From Vibrio astriarenae (lineage in GTDB: Bacteria > Pseudomonadota > Gammaproteobacteria > Enterobacterales > Vibrionaceae), in the NCBI RefSeq assembly GCF_010587385.1, contig NZ_CP047476.1, forward strand, positions 1,178,001 through 1,242,000: a DNA stretch of 64,000 nt, given 5' to 3'. Of the stretch, positions 39,791 through 48,176 are shown in pieces. The first letter of the stretch is position 1. The number at the start of each line of letters is the position of its first letter. The notes beneath the pieces are model-generated. The model saw only the letters and a program-made list of their open reading frames with translations. It had not been told where the DNA came from and did not search any database. The translations under genes were made by a program, and so were the position numbers.

Positions 39791-41071
39791 TTACTCTGCA
39801 ACAGCCGCTTGGTTATCGTTGTTGCTGTAAATTAACAATGGTTCTGATTCACCGTTAATTACCGACTCATCGATAACAACTTTGCTGACGTCCGTTGCTG
39901 ACGGTAGCTCGTACATTGTCTCTAGAAGGACACCTTCCAAGATTGAACGCAGGCCACGAGCACCTGTTTTGCGCTCCATTGCTTTTTTCGCAATTGCACG
40001 TAATGCATCTTCACGGAACTCAAGCTCAGCATCTTCCAGCTCAAACAACGCGGCGTACTGCTTAGTTAGAGCATTCTTTGGTTCACAAAGAATTTGAATC
40101 AATGCGTCTTGGTCAAGCTCTGTCAACGTTGTCGTCACTGGTAGACGACCGATGAACTCAGGGATCAAACCATACTTCACCAAGTCTTCTGGCTCTACTT
40201 GCATAAACAAGTCGCTCAGAGACTTAGATTCGTCCTTAGAACGAACCTCTGCACCAAAACCGATGCCTGTGCCTGTCGCTACACGCTGCTCAATCACTTT
40301 ATCAAGACCAGCGAATGCACCACCACAAATGAATAAGATCTTAGAAGTATCAACTTGCAAGAACTCTTGTTGTGGATGCTTACGACCACCTTGAGGTGGA
40401 ACTGAAGCAACAGTACCTTCAATCAGTTTCAATAGTGCCTGCTGAACACCCTCACCCGAAACATCACGAGTGATCGATGGGTTCTCAGCCTTGCGAGAAA
40501 TCTTGTCAATTTCGTCAATGTAAACAATACCACGCTCTGCTTTAGCAACGTCATAGTCACATTTTTGCAGTAGCTTTTGAATGATATTTTCTACATCTTC
40601 ACCAACGTAGCCCGCTTCGGTAAGTGTTGTCGCATCCGCCATAGTAAATGGAACATCCAAGAAGCGCGCTAGCGTCTCTGCTAGTAGCGTTTTACCACTA
40701 CCTGTTGGACCAATCAGCAAGATATTACTCTTACCAAGTTCGACACCCTCTTTGGTTGTGTCGCCATTACGTAGACGTTTGTAGTGGTTGTATACCGCTA
40801 CCGCCAATACTTTTTTCGCATAGTCTTGACCGATCACGTAATCATCCAAGTGATCACGAATCGCTTTCGGCGTCGGTAACGCTTCTGACTCTTGCTTTGG
40901 AAGAACATCTTTGATTTCTTCGCGAATGATGTCGTTACATAGGTCGACACATTCGTCACAAATATAAACCGAAGGGCCTGCGATTAGCTTGCGAACTTCG
41001 TGTTGGCTTTTGCCACAGAAAGAGCAGTAAAGTAACTTGCTGTTACCTGAATCTTTGCTTTTATCTGTCAT
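39791..41071 (-). CDS. clpX: ClpXP protease ATPase subunit ClpX
   Basis: 426 residues. N-terminal zinc-binding domain ([11 protein letters not shown] and ICDECVDLC), Walker [12 protein letters not shown], Walker [11 protein letters not shown], and the GIGFGAEV loop that docks to ClpP. Unfolds tagged substrates and feeds ClpP. Downstream of clpP on the same strand. Confidence 0.98.
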   Translation of the reverse strand: MTDKSKDSGNSKLLYCSFCGKSQHEVRKLIAGPSVYICDECVDLCNDIIREEIKDVLPKQESEALPTPKAIRDHLDDYVIGQDYAKKVLAVAVYNHYKRLRNGDTTKEGVELGKSNILLIGPTGSGKTLLAETLARFLDVPFTMADATTLTEAGYVGEDVENIIQKLLQKCDYDVAKAERGIVYIDEIDKISRKAENPSITRDVSGEGVQQALLKLIEGTVASVPPQGGRKHPQQEFLQVDTSKILFICGGAFAGLDKVIEQRVATGTGIGFGAEVRSKDESKSLSDLFMQVEPEDLVKYGLIPEFIGRLPVTTTLTELDQDALIQILCEPKNALTKQYAALFELEDAELEFREDALRAIAKKAMERKTGARGLRSILEGVLLETMYELPSATDVSKVVIDESVINGESEPLLIYSNNDNQAAVAE

Positions 41072-41179
41072 TCGCTAACCTCTTAGCCTTTATTCCTTTC
41101 GTAACGAGTTTACTACATATCACCCGACATTGCTCGCAGCAACACCGAGTGAATGCATGGATACACCCGTTATTTACGA

Positions 41180-41806
41180 TTATTCACCGCGGTGTGTCAA
41201 CACTGCATCAACAAGTCCGTATTCAACCGCTTGCTCTGCTGACATGAAGTTATCGCGATCAGTATCACGCTCAATAATTTCAAGTGGCTGACCTGTATGC
41301 TCAGCAAGTAGCTTGTTGAGCTTTTGCTTGATAGTCAAAATTTCTTGTGCATGAATCTGGATGTCAGATGCCTGACCTTGGAAACCACCCAGTGGTTGGT
41401 GAATCATCACACGAGAATTTGGCAGTACATGGCGTTTACCCGGTGCACCACCAGCCAGTAGGAACGCACCCATTGAGCACGCTTGCCCCATACATACAGT
41501 ACTCACATTAGGCTTGATAAACTGCATCGTGTCATAAATAGACATGCCTGCTGTTACGCTGCCACCGGGTGAGTTGATGTAAAGGAAAATATCCTTATCT
41601 GGGTTTTCAGACTCAAGGAAAAGCAGTTGAGCCACGACGAGGTTCGCCATTTGGTCTTCCACTTGACCCGTTAAGAAAATTATACGCTCTTTCAACAAAC
41701 GTGAGTAGATGTCATAAGAACGTTCGCCGCGAGATGTCTGCTCTACTACCATTGGTACTAGCGCGTCAAGAATTGGCGACATTGCATTTTTTTCTTGGTA
41801 GCTCAT
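41180..41806 (-). CDS. clpP: ATP-dependent Clp protease proteolytic subunit
   Basis: 208 residues. Serine protease with catalytic triad regions [13 protein letters not shown] (Ser), [10 protein letters not shown] (His) and ERDTDRDNF (Asp). Forms the tetradecameric chamber used with ClpX. Gene order tig-clpP-clpX-lon is conserved. Confidence 0.98.
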   Translation of the reverse strand: MSYQEKNAMSPILDALVPMVVEQTSRGERSYDIYSRLLKERIIFLTGQVEDQMANLVVAQLLFLESENPDKDIFLYINSPGGSVTAGMSIYDTMQFIKPNVSTVCMGQACSMGAFLLAGGAPGKRHVLPNSRVMIHQPLGGFQGQASDIQIHAQEILTIKQKLNKLLAEHTGQPLEIIERDTDRDNFMSAEQAVEYGLVDAVLTHRGE

Positions 41807-41825
41807 AGTCTTATATCCCTAAAAT

Positions 41826-41864
41826 AAATGGCCCGGATGATAAATTATCACACGGACCATTGTT
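41826..41864 (-). terminator. Imperfect hairpin between tig and clpP
   Basis: ATGG-CCG ... CGG-CCAT stem followed on the minus strand by TTTATTTTAG; probably a partial terminator. Confidence 0.45.
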
Positions 41865-41911
41865 AGCAGTGAGTTAATGGTTAGTCAACCAATTAGCTTC
41901 GTTTCTGCCTA

Positions 41912-43216
41912 TTAAGCAGCAGGTTGCTGGTTCATTAGCTCGTTGAAGCCAACTTCTTTCTCAGTTACTTGCGCTTTAGCGATGATCGCGTCGATAGCTT
42001 GCTCTTCTAGAGCAACGTTACGCATGTTATTCATCATTTGCTCGTTTTGCTCGTAGTAAGCAATCACTTCTGATGGATCTTCGTAAGCAGTTGCCATCTC
42101 TTCGATTAGCGCTTTCACTTTCTCGTCATCCGCTTTTAGCTCTTCAGACTTGATCACTTCACCAAGTAGTAGGCCAACGGCTACACGACGCTTAGCTTGC
42201 TCTTCGAAAAGTTCACGTGGAAGCTGTTCTGCAGCTTCTGGGTTACCGCCGAAACGTTGAGCCGCTTGCTGACGTAGAGTACCGATTTCTTGATCGATAA
42301 GTGCAGCAGGAACGTCGATGTCGTTAGCGTTAACTAGACCATCGATAGCTTGCTCTTTGATACGGTTCTTAACCGCTTGCTTAAGCTCACGCTCCATGTT
42401 CTTGCGTACTTCAGCTTTAAGTGCGTCAACACCGCCTTCAGCAACACCGAACTTAGATACGAACTCGTCGTTGATTTCTGGAAGCTCACGCGCTTCAACT
42501 TTGTTTAGCTTGATCGCGAACTTAGCTGCTTTACCTTTTAGGTTCTCTGCGTGGTAATCTTCTGGGAAAGTCACGTCGATTTCGAATTCCATACCAGCAG
42601 TCTTGCCAGTAATGCCGTCTTCAAAACCAGGGATCATGCGACCAGCACCCATCTCTAGTGGGAAGTTCTCAGCTTTTCCGCCTTCGAACTCTTCACCGTC
42701 GATTGAACCAACGAAGTCGATAGTTGCACGAGTGCCTTCTTCAGCAACGCCTTCAACTTCAGCCCAAGTCGCTTGTTGCTTACGTAGAGTTTCGATCATC
42801 TCTTCAACATCTGCGTCTTTAACTTCAGCAACTGGCTTCTCAACAGCGATTGCATCTAGACCAGCAAGTTCGATTTCTGGGTAAACTTCGAACGTTGCGT
42901 TGAATACTAGGTCTTGACCTTCAGCATTTTCAACTGGTTCAAAAGTTGGAGCGCCAGCTGGGTTGATCTTCTCTTTAACGATCGCTTCGATGAAGTGACG
43001 CTGCATTACTTCGCCTAGAACGTCTTGACGTACCGCTTTACCGTACATCTTAGCAACCATCTTCATTGGTACTTTACCTTTACGGAAACCATCAAAGCGA
43101 CGGTTTTTCGCGATGTTGCGTAGTTCAGCTGTTACCGCATCTTCAATGTTAGACGCAGGAACAGTAATGTTAAGACGGCGCTGTAGGCCTTCTAGAGTTT
43201 CAACAGTAACTTGCAT
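41912..43216 (-). CDS. tig: Trigger factor
   Basis: 434 residues. Ribosome-bound chaperone: the N-terminal ribosome-docking loop reads [11 protein letters not shown] (family signature G-F-R-x-G-K-x-P), the FKBP-type isomerase domain covers about 150-245, and the C-terminal arms follow. It has a strong promoter and an unusually long, hairpin-rich leader. Confidence 0.98.
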   Translation of the reverse strand: MQVTVETLEGLQRRLNITVPASNIEDAVTAELRNIAKNRRFDGFRKGKVPMKMVAKMYGKAVRQDVLGEVMQRHFIEAIVKEKINPAGAPTFEPVENAEGQDLVFNATFEVYPEIELAGLDAIAVEKPVAEVKDADVEEMIETLRKQQATWAEVEGVAEEGTRATIDFVGSIDGEEFEGGKAENFPLEMGAGRMIPGFEDGITGKTAGMEFEIDVTFPEDYHAENLKGKAAKFAIKLNKVEARELPEINDEFVSKFGVAEGGVDALKAEVRKNMERELKQAVKNRIKEQAIDGLVNANDIDVPAALIDQEIGTLRQQAAQRFGGNPEAAEQLPRELFEEQAKRRVAVGLLLGEVIKSEELKADDEKVKALIEEMATAYEDPSEVIAYYEQNEQMMNNMRNVALEEQAIDAIIAKAQVTEKEVGFNELMNQQPAA

Positions 43217-43438
43217 TGTTTATAAACCTCAAAAATGGCTCAAATATGTTTGAGCATATGAGCCACACCAACTCTGAAAGCGAGCGTGACTGCATCCTTG
43301 TTTAGCACTCTTAGAGCGCTTCTTTAAATTGAGTATCGATACTCGGTTGAATCAACCGCGTACCGGACTAATGAGTGATATCTTCACGTGAATGAACACC
43401 AAAGGTATCTCTGATTAGTCTCAGGGTATAAAATTAGA
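43217..43438 (-). promoter_or_regulatory. Structured 5' leader of tig
   Basis: About 222 bases separate the predicted start site from the ATG. At least five hairpins can be read: GACTAAT / ATTAGTC closing a 45-base arm (43367-43420), CGGTTG-AAT-CAACCG (43344-43358), GAGTATCGATACTC (43331-43344), AGCACTC-TTA-GAGCGCT (43304-43320) and GGCTCA ... TGAGCC (43237-43264) next to the ribosome site. Function unknown; a cis-acting RNA control is suggested. Confidence 0.5.
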
Positions 43439-43444
43439 CGAAGC

Positions 43445-43473
43445 ATTCTAACGACCTGAGCTTAGCCTGTCGA
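43445..43473 (-). promoter_or_regulatory. Sigma70-type promoter of tig
   Basis: TCGACA (43473-43468), a 17-base spacer and TAGAAT (43450-43445) on the minus strand; five of six matches in each box. Confidence 0.65.
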
Positions 43474-43833
43474 GCCGATCCCTTGTATCGAACACTCAAT
43501 ATTCACAATTTCAATTCAACTGCTCCGTTTTCAACCAATTTTCATTTTAGATTGAGAAAAACAGTGAACACACGTCAAAAATGGGGACTTTCAATCGCTT
43601 TTCAAGGCTCTAAGTGCATTTTTTTAGCAAAAACCATGAAAAGAGACTTTGATCAAACTTTATGACACGCACTAAACTCACATCGATTTTGATTCAGATA
43701 CTTCGGATACTTCGCGAACACTTCGTGAACACTCTTTGCGTCAATACCCTGCTCCTAAATAGACAAAAGCAGCTGGGGTAATCCACAGCTGCTTTTATTA
43801 GTTATCTAAGTCTTAACGATTTAGCGCTAGGTG
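43474..43833. other. Intergenic stretch upstream of tig
   Basis: No credible gene; a 60-codon frame at 43483 lacks support. It contains imperfect tandem units ATACTTCG/ACACTTCG (about 43698-43735) and the terminator at 43764-43798. Confidence 0.5.
43764..43798 (-). terminator. Terminator of the membrane-protein gene
   Basis: AAAAGCAGCTG / CAGCTGCTTTT stem with a ten-base loop, T-rich tail on the minus strand. Confidence 0.8.
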
Positions 43834-45369
43834 TTAGATAGTGAACATTGAGTAAAGTACGCCCATTGCACCAAGAGAAGCCAGCAGTGCTACGCCTTTT
43901 TGAGCCATAACGCCACCGTTTTCAGCCGCTTTACCAAACATACCAAATACTAGAGGGTGTACTAGGAACGTCATTGCGAATGTAAACGTAATTAGGCTTG
44001 CAGCTTCAGCACCGAACATACCCTCTTGTACTGCCGCGTATAGACCGAAGTGCGATAGACCAGATGACGCTGACATTGAAGCGTGCTCTAGCGACATACC
44101 TGCTAGAGATAGCATTGTGAAGCTACCGAATACCGCCATGATCTGCCAGCCTAGAGAGAACTGCATTAGACCTTTTACTTCTGTTGCTTCACAGCCGTTT
44201 GCACGACTAAGATTTTTCAGTGAAATAAACACACACGCTGCACCTGCTGCAATCAGAGGAAGCGTGTATTGAACCATTAGGTAACCCGCTTCAGCGCTTG
44301 CCGCAAGAATGGTGAAGACAAAGATGTGACCTGCAAATGGTACGTTGATCATGATTGGAGCGCGAGATGCTGCTGTCTTACCAAAATCACCCGCTGTACA
44401 TGCACCTGTTAGACCCGAGTGAGACAGACCACCAGCAAGACCTGGTGCTAGGTTACGTACGTGGTTTGCTTTACCAGCAAAGATCAATAGTGCTAGACCA
44501 CCGAACATCCAGAAGATCTGACCAGAGAAGCCGTACACGATAACGCTCTGAAGACCTGGAATACCAAACGCTTCGATCATGTGTGAACCACCCACCAGGA
44601 AGCCACCAGCAAGAACTAATGGAATACCAGCAAATAGGAGCGCGTTCATTGTTGGACCCAGTTTCCACTTAGGAAGTAGCATACCTAGACCAGAAGATAG
44701 AATCATCGCAAAGAAGATTTGTGGCAGACCAATAAATGGTGCAACCGCCTTTGAAATCATTAGTGATAGGTTTAGTACCACAATGATAGCGAGTACTTCT
44801 GCTACACCCTTACGAATGTATTGTGCTTTGTTTGATAGTTTCGCTTTGCTATCAATGAGCATGAAGCCGATTGCCAAACAAACGTATGCAAACAGTAGGT
44901 AAGATTCACCCAGTAGCGCGCTATCTGCACGACCAGAAATCAGAACGTCTGCCGCTTGAATACCAACCAAAAGGAAGAAACCACGGATGATGTAAGTCAT
45001 TTGCGTACTTGTGGTACCCATCAACGCTTCTTTAGTTGAAGGAACAAAATAGTTAGCATCTGTGTCATCTGGGTTCTGCTTAGAAAGTAGACGCTTGATC
45101 TCTTGACCGCCAACAAAGAAAGAAGCGATCAGAGCGATAACCGTTGTTTGGCCAACAATGACGATAACTGGAAACTCACCTAAACCTGGCTGAGCCATAC
45201 CCGTTTTCACTAGTAGCGCACCTAGACCTAGACCCGCAACTACGATCACTAGCAGTGATGAGTACTTAGTACCCGCAACAATAACACGTGCTAACAGCAC
45301 CATAATAGTCAATGCAACTAACGCAATCACAAAGTGATTGAATGCAAATAAATGGGAAACTTGTTCCAT
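43834..45369 (-). CDS. Unrecognised polytopic membrane protein, probable transporter
   Basis: 511 residues with about 12 hydrophobic segments and many small residues. The middle has a glycine-rich signature (LAPGLAGGLSHSGLTGACTAGDFG) that looks like a re-entrant or substrate-binding stretch, and LPQIFFAMILSSGLGMLLPKW precedes it. I do not recognise the family. It is the second gene of a minus-strand pair after a CBS-domain protein, which suggests a channel or carrier gated by adenine nucleotides (inference). Highly biased codons suggest strong expression. A divergent LysR-type gene 1.2 kb upstream may control it. Confidence 0.8.
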   Translation of the reverse strand: MEQVSHLFAFNHFVIALVALTIMVLLARVIVAGTKYSSLLVIVVAGLGLGALLVKTGMAQPGLGEFPVIVIVGQTTVIALIASFFVGGQEIKRLLSKQNPDDTDANYFVPSTKEALMGTTSTQMTYIIRGFFLLVGIQAADVLISGRADSALLGESYLLFAYVCLAIGFMLIDSKAKLSNKAQYIRKGVAEVLAIIVVLNLSLMISKAVAPFIGLPQIFFAMILSSGLGMLLPKWKLGPTMNALLFAGIPLVLAGGFLVGGSHMIEAFGIPGLQSVIVYGFSGQIFWMFGGLALLIFAGKANHVRNLAPGLAGGLSHSGLTGACTAGDFGKTAASRAPIMINVPFAGHIFVFTILAASAEAGYLMVQYTLPLIAAGAACVFISLKNLSRANGCEATEVKGLMQFSLGWQIMAVFGSFTMLSLAGMSLEHASMSASSGLSHFGLYAAVQEGMFGAEAASLITFTFAMTFLVHPLVFGMFGKAAENGGVMAQKGVALLASLGAMGVLYSMFTI

Positions 45370-45472
45370 TACAACTCCAAAAAGTTATGTTTTTAAGCTC
45401 ACAGAAGCCCCTCTTGCTAATAACAAAAGCATCACGGGCCAACTGCGAGGGGTTTACTTATTCGATGGGTAA

Positions 45473-46012
45473 CTACGCAACATTTGCAGGCACGATAGTC
45501 TCTACAACTGGACTCACTGAATCAGTGAACAGCGTACGAAGTGCTTTCAATACTTCTTGGCGAGAAACAACACCAACATATTGCCCTTTATTGAGTACTG
45601 GCAGAATTTGTGGCTTATTCACCTTCATTGATTTTGCGCGTTCTTCTAGAGATAGCGTTGTCATCTGAGTCGCATAACCCATACCACTCGTTGGGAATAG
45701 CTGCTCTTTATCAATCGCAAGGTATTCCAACGCATCAGTCAAACGATCTTCGATATCCATAGTAATGACGTCAGTTTTCATCAAGCTACCTACCGTGACG
45801 GTGTTGTCCGGAATGTAGTCTTGGCACCAAAGTTCAATCATCACATCGTGAGCAGATAAAAAGCCCACTAGTTCACCTTGTGTATTTAGCACAGGCGCAC
45901 CATTTGCTTGGTTTTGAATCAGCGTATCAATCGCCGATGACAATGAAGTATCCACACTAAATGTAGGGGCTTGTAGATTCACGATATCTCTTACGGTAAG
46001 CACAGCACTCAT
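45473..46012 (-). CDS. Stand-alone CBS-domain protein
   Basis: 179 residues made of a CBS pair: LTVRDIVNLQAPTFSVDTSL to VGFLSAHDVMIEL, then VTVGSLMKTDVITMDIEDRL to VGVVSRQEVLKAL, with an insertion in the second unit. CBS pairs bind AMP, ATP or SAM and regulate partner proteins. About 100 bases upstream of the membrane-protein gene and likely cotranscribed, so probably its regulatory subunit. Confidence 0.85.
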   Translation of the reverse strand: MSAVLTVRDIVNLQAPTFSVDTSLSSAIDTLIQNQANGAPVLNTQGELVGFLSAHDVMIELWCQDYIPDNTVTVGSLMKTDVITMDIEDRLTDALEYLAIDKEQLFPTSGMGYATQMTTLSLEERAKSMKVNKPQILPVLNKGQYVGVVSRQEVLKALRTLFTDSVSPVVETIVPANVA

Positions 46013-46287
46013 AGCAATCTCCTAAAGTTTAACCAACGCCGTTGTAGTAATTCGTTTCGAACTAAATGAAAGCAGCTAACTTGTGCTGCCGATGAGAATG
46101 TTACCCAGCGGCATTATATTAGTAAAATTGATTTTATTTAAATGATTATTCAATTTTTCTGATACAGAAAATCCCGGGCTAAATAGACGCCGCTAGTGGC
46201 ACATTAAACATGTGATGAAATATCTTGGATCCTATCGGGTGGCTCGCCGCGCTTTTCAGGTGAGAGGTTGCAATCAAAAACTTTGAT

Positions 46288-46308
46288 AACCCTTGTAATA
46301 CAAGGGTT
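46288..46308. promoter_or_regulatory. Perfect 21-base palindrome, possible operator
   Basis: AACCCTTGTA-A-TACAAGGGTT, ten-base arms around one base. Its centre TTGTAATACAA happens to fit the alginate-locus operator. Not followed by a T run on either strand, so not a terminator. Confidence 0.5.
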
Positions 46309-46507
46309 TCAGCAATGGAGCGGATAATTTGACTTATGTCACACTCTTTAATGCAGCTGATGGGCAAGGTGTATTGTGTTTACTCAAGCTAGGTTTCGCA
46401 TACTCATGCAAAAAAGTGTAACCAGTTGTTACATGATTCACTAATACCAAAGTATTAAGGCTTTAGAAGAGTTTCAATTTTCACTGGATTCAGGGCGAAT
46501 CATTACG

Positions 46508-46535
46508 TTACCCGGCACAAAAGAATTGATATAAT
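46508..46535 (+). promoter_or_regulatory. Promoter of the LysR-type gene at 46619
   Basis: TTACCC, 16 bases, then consensus TATAAT, about 85 bases before the GTG start. Confidence 0.5.
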
Positions 46536-46618
46536 GCCGCGCAATACATAGTCAGACCAACTCGCTGAAATTCGGCGACTCATTGGCATTTCGCCATTGA
46601 GTATTAGAAGGAGCACAA

Positions 46619-47527
46619 GTGCGTTACTCGTTAAAACAATTAGCGGTATTTGATGCAGTTGCTGAGCTGGGTAGTGTCAGCCAGGCTGCTGAGCGTTTAG
46701 CAGTGACTCAATCGGCAGCAAGCATGTCGCTGAGTCAATTAGAAAAGCTTCTAGGAAGAGATCTGTTCATTCGTCAAGGTAAAGACATGCGCCTGAGCCA
46801 CTGGGGAAACTGGTTGCGCCCAAGGGCTAAGCGTCTCTTACAAGATGCCGAGCAGATTGAGATCGGATTTTACGACCAGCATCTGTTTAGTGGCAATATC
46901 AAGATAGGTGCGAGTCAAACACCAGCAGAACACCTGGTTCCAGAGCTTATCAGTATTATTGATAATGACTTTCCAGAGATCCGCATGGGTTTAGACGTGC
47001 GCAGCAGTAAAGGCGTGATTGAAGGTGTTCTTAACTACAAATACGATTTGGGTATTATTGAAGGCCGTTGTGATGACAACCGCACCCATCAAGAAGAGTG
47101 GTGCAGAGACCATCTCGTCGTGGTGAGTGCCTCACATCACCCCTACGCAAAGAATGATCGTGTGAGTCTAGCTCAGTTAGAGCATGCTCAATGGGTACTC
47201 CGTGAAGGTGGTGCTGGTACTCGAGAAATTTTTGAAAGTGCGATGGTGCCTCTCATTCCTGACCTGGATGTGTGGCGCGAATACTCCCACGTTCCTGCCA
47301 TTCGCTCTTTGGTGGCAAACGGAAAGTACTTAACGTGCTTGCCATATCTTGATGTAGCACCAAGCATCGAACGAGGTGAATTGGTCGCACTGAACGTGCC
47401 TGAGTTAAAGATGGATCGCGCTATCTCGTTTATATGGCGAGCGGAAATGGGTGACCACCCTCTGCTTGAGTGTATCAAGCGAGAAGCACATCGAATGCTC
47501 AAGAATCGTCGTATACTCAAAAGCTAA
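46619..47527 (+). CDS. LysR-family transcriptional regulator
   Basis: 302 residues. Winged helix at about 1-60 (LKQLAVFDAVAELGSVSQAAERL, SQSAASMSLSQLEKLLG-like pattern) and a periplasmic-binding-protein-like effector domain from about 90 (IKIGASQTPAEHLVPELI). Start GTG with a strong site GAAGGAGCACAA. Divergent from the CBS/membrane-protein pair; target and ligand unknown. Confidence 0.9.
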   Translation: MRYSLKQLAVFDAVAELGSVSQAAERLAVTQSAASMSLSQLEKLLGRDLFIRQGKDMRLSHWGNWLRPRAKRLLQDAEQIEIGFYDQHLFSGNIKIGASQTPAEHLVPELISIIDNDFPEIRMGLDVRSSKGVIEGVLNYKYDLGIIEGRCDDNRTHQEEWCRDHLVVVSASHHPYAKNDRVSLAQLEHAQWVLREGGAGTREIFESAMVPLIPDLDVWREYSHVPAIRSLVANGKYLTCLPYLDVAPSIERGELVALNVPELKMDRAISFIWRAEMGDHPLLECIKREAHRMLKNRRILKS

Positions 47528-47545
47528 TTTTATCTAACCGATGTC

Positions 47546-47578
47546 ATAAAGCCGCAGTTTTCCCACTGCGGCTTTATT
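47546..47578. terminator. Bidirectional terminator between the LysR gene and the hypothetical gene
   Basis: AAAGCCGCAGT / ACTGCGGCTTT 11-base stem with a six-base loop. Confidence 0.8.
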
Positions 47579-47635
47579 GTATGTGTCTCCGATTGACTTC
47601 CGTGCTTGGAGGTAGAAGTGTCAAATTCGACAACT

Positions 47636-48043
47636 CTATTTTTTCTTCCCTTGTTGAACAAGAATGTCGTGCCATGCCGTATTCCCATCTCGCTTACTCA
47701 CATCATATTCAGCGCAGAACTGCGAAATCGACATGTTGGTATCGCCTGTCGCTAATTTTAACGCCAGCTCCACTCGCTTAAGTGTTCCTTGCAAGCGCAT
47801 GACCTGCCCCGCTTGCGGGCTCTTTTCTTTGGCATATTTCAGTGCAGCGTGTTTGCGTTCAGCGGCACCAGCACGGCGGTCAGCATCCGCCAACATCGAC
47901 CTCAACTGAGCGACACTCTTCCCCTTTTTAAACGCGGGAGTGAGCAACTCAACACACTCATCAAAGGTCGGGTCTACAACATAAGGATCGATTTTTTGCG
48001 CTTGCTGTCGCATCCATTCAAGTGCAAGTTTTTCATCTGACAT
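47636..48043 (-). CDS. Hypothetical small cytoplasmic protein
   Basis: 135 residues, helical and charged, with a basic end (VQQGKKK). The middle has a coiled-coil look (RSMLADADRRAGAAERKH). The last third contains a helix-turn-helix-like SISQFCAEYDVSKRDGNTAW, so DNA or RNA binding is possible. I do not recognise it. Monocistronic on the minus strand. Confidence 0.7.
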   Translation of the reverse strand: MSDEKLALEWMRQQAQKIDPYVVDPTFDECVELLTPAFKKGKSVAQLRSMLADADRRAGAAERKHAALKYAKEKSPQAGQVMRLQGTLKRVELALKLATGDTNMSISQFCAEYDVSKRDGNTAWHDILVQQGKKK

Positions 48044-48120
48044 AAAACTATCTGATTGACCAAAAATGACATTATATACCTAAGTTAGCCAACTATGCAG
48101 GGGCACGTTTTAGGACAAAT

Positions 48121-48158
48121 AAAAAAGCCCCACAGGACGGACTCCTTGTGGGGCATAA
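48121..48158 (-). terminator. Terminator of the DUF1254 gene
   Basis: GCCCCACA / TGTGGGGC stem with a 12-base loop and a T6 tail on the minus strand. Confidence 0.85.
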
Positions 48159-48176
48159 ATCAATTAGTGCGAATGC

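Larger units (their letters stand above)
46013..46618. other. Divergent intergenic region, CBS gene to LysR gene
   Basis: No credible gene; a 62-codon frame at 46179-46367 has no supporting features. It contains TTTTCTG-ATA-CAGAAAA (46155-46171), the long palindrome at 46288-46308 and the LysR promoter (46508-46535). Confidence 0.5.

Noticed and set aside
43483..43665. 60-codon frame upstream of tig
   Set aside because: Low-complexity AT-rich sequence with no supporting start signals; overlaps the tig promoter approach.
46179..46367. 62-codon minus-strand frame between the CBS and LysR genes
   Set aside because: No ribosome site and it crosses the long palindrome; likely chance.
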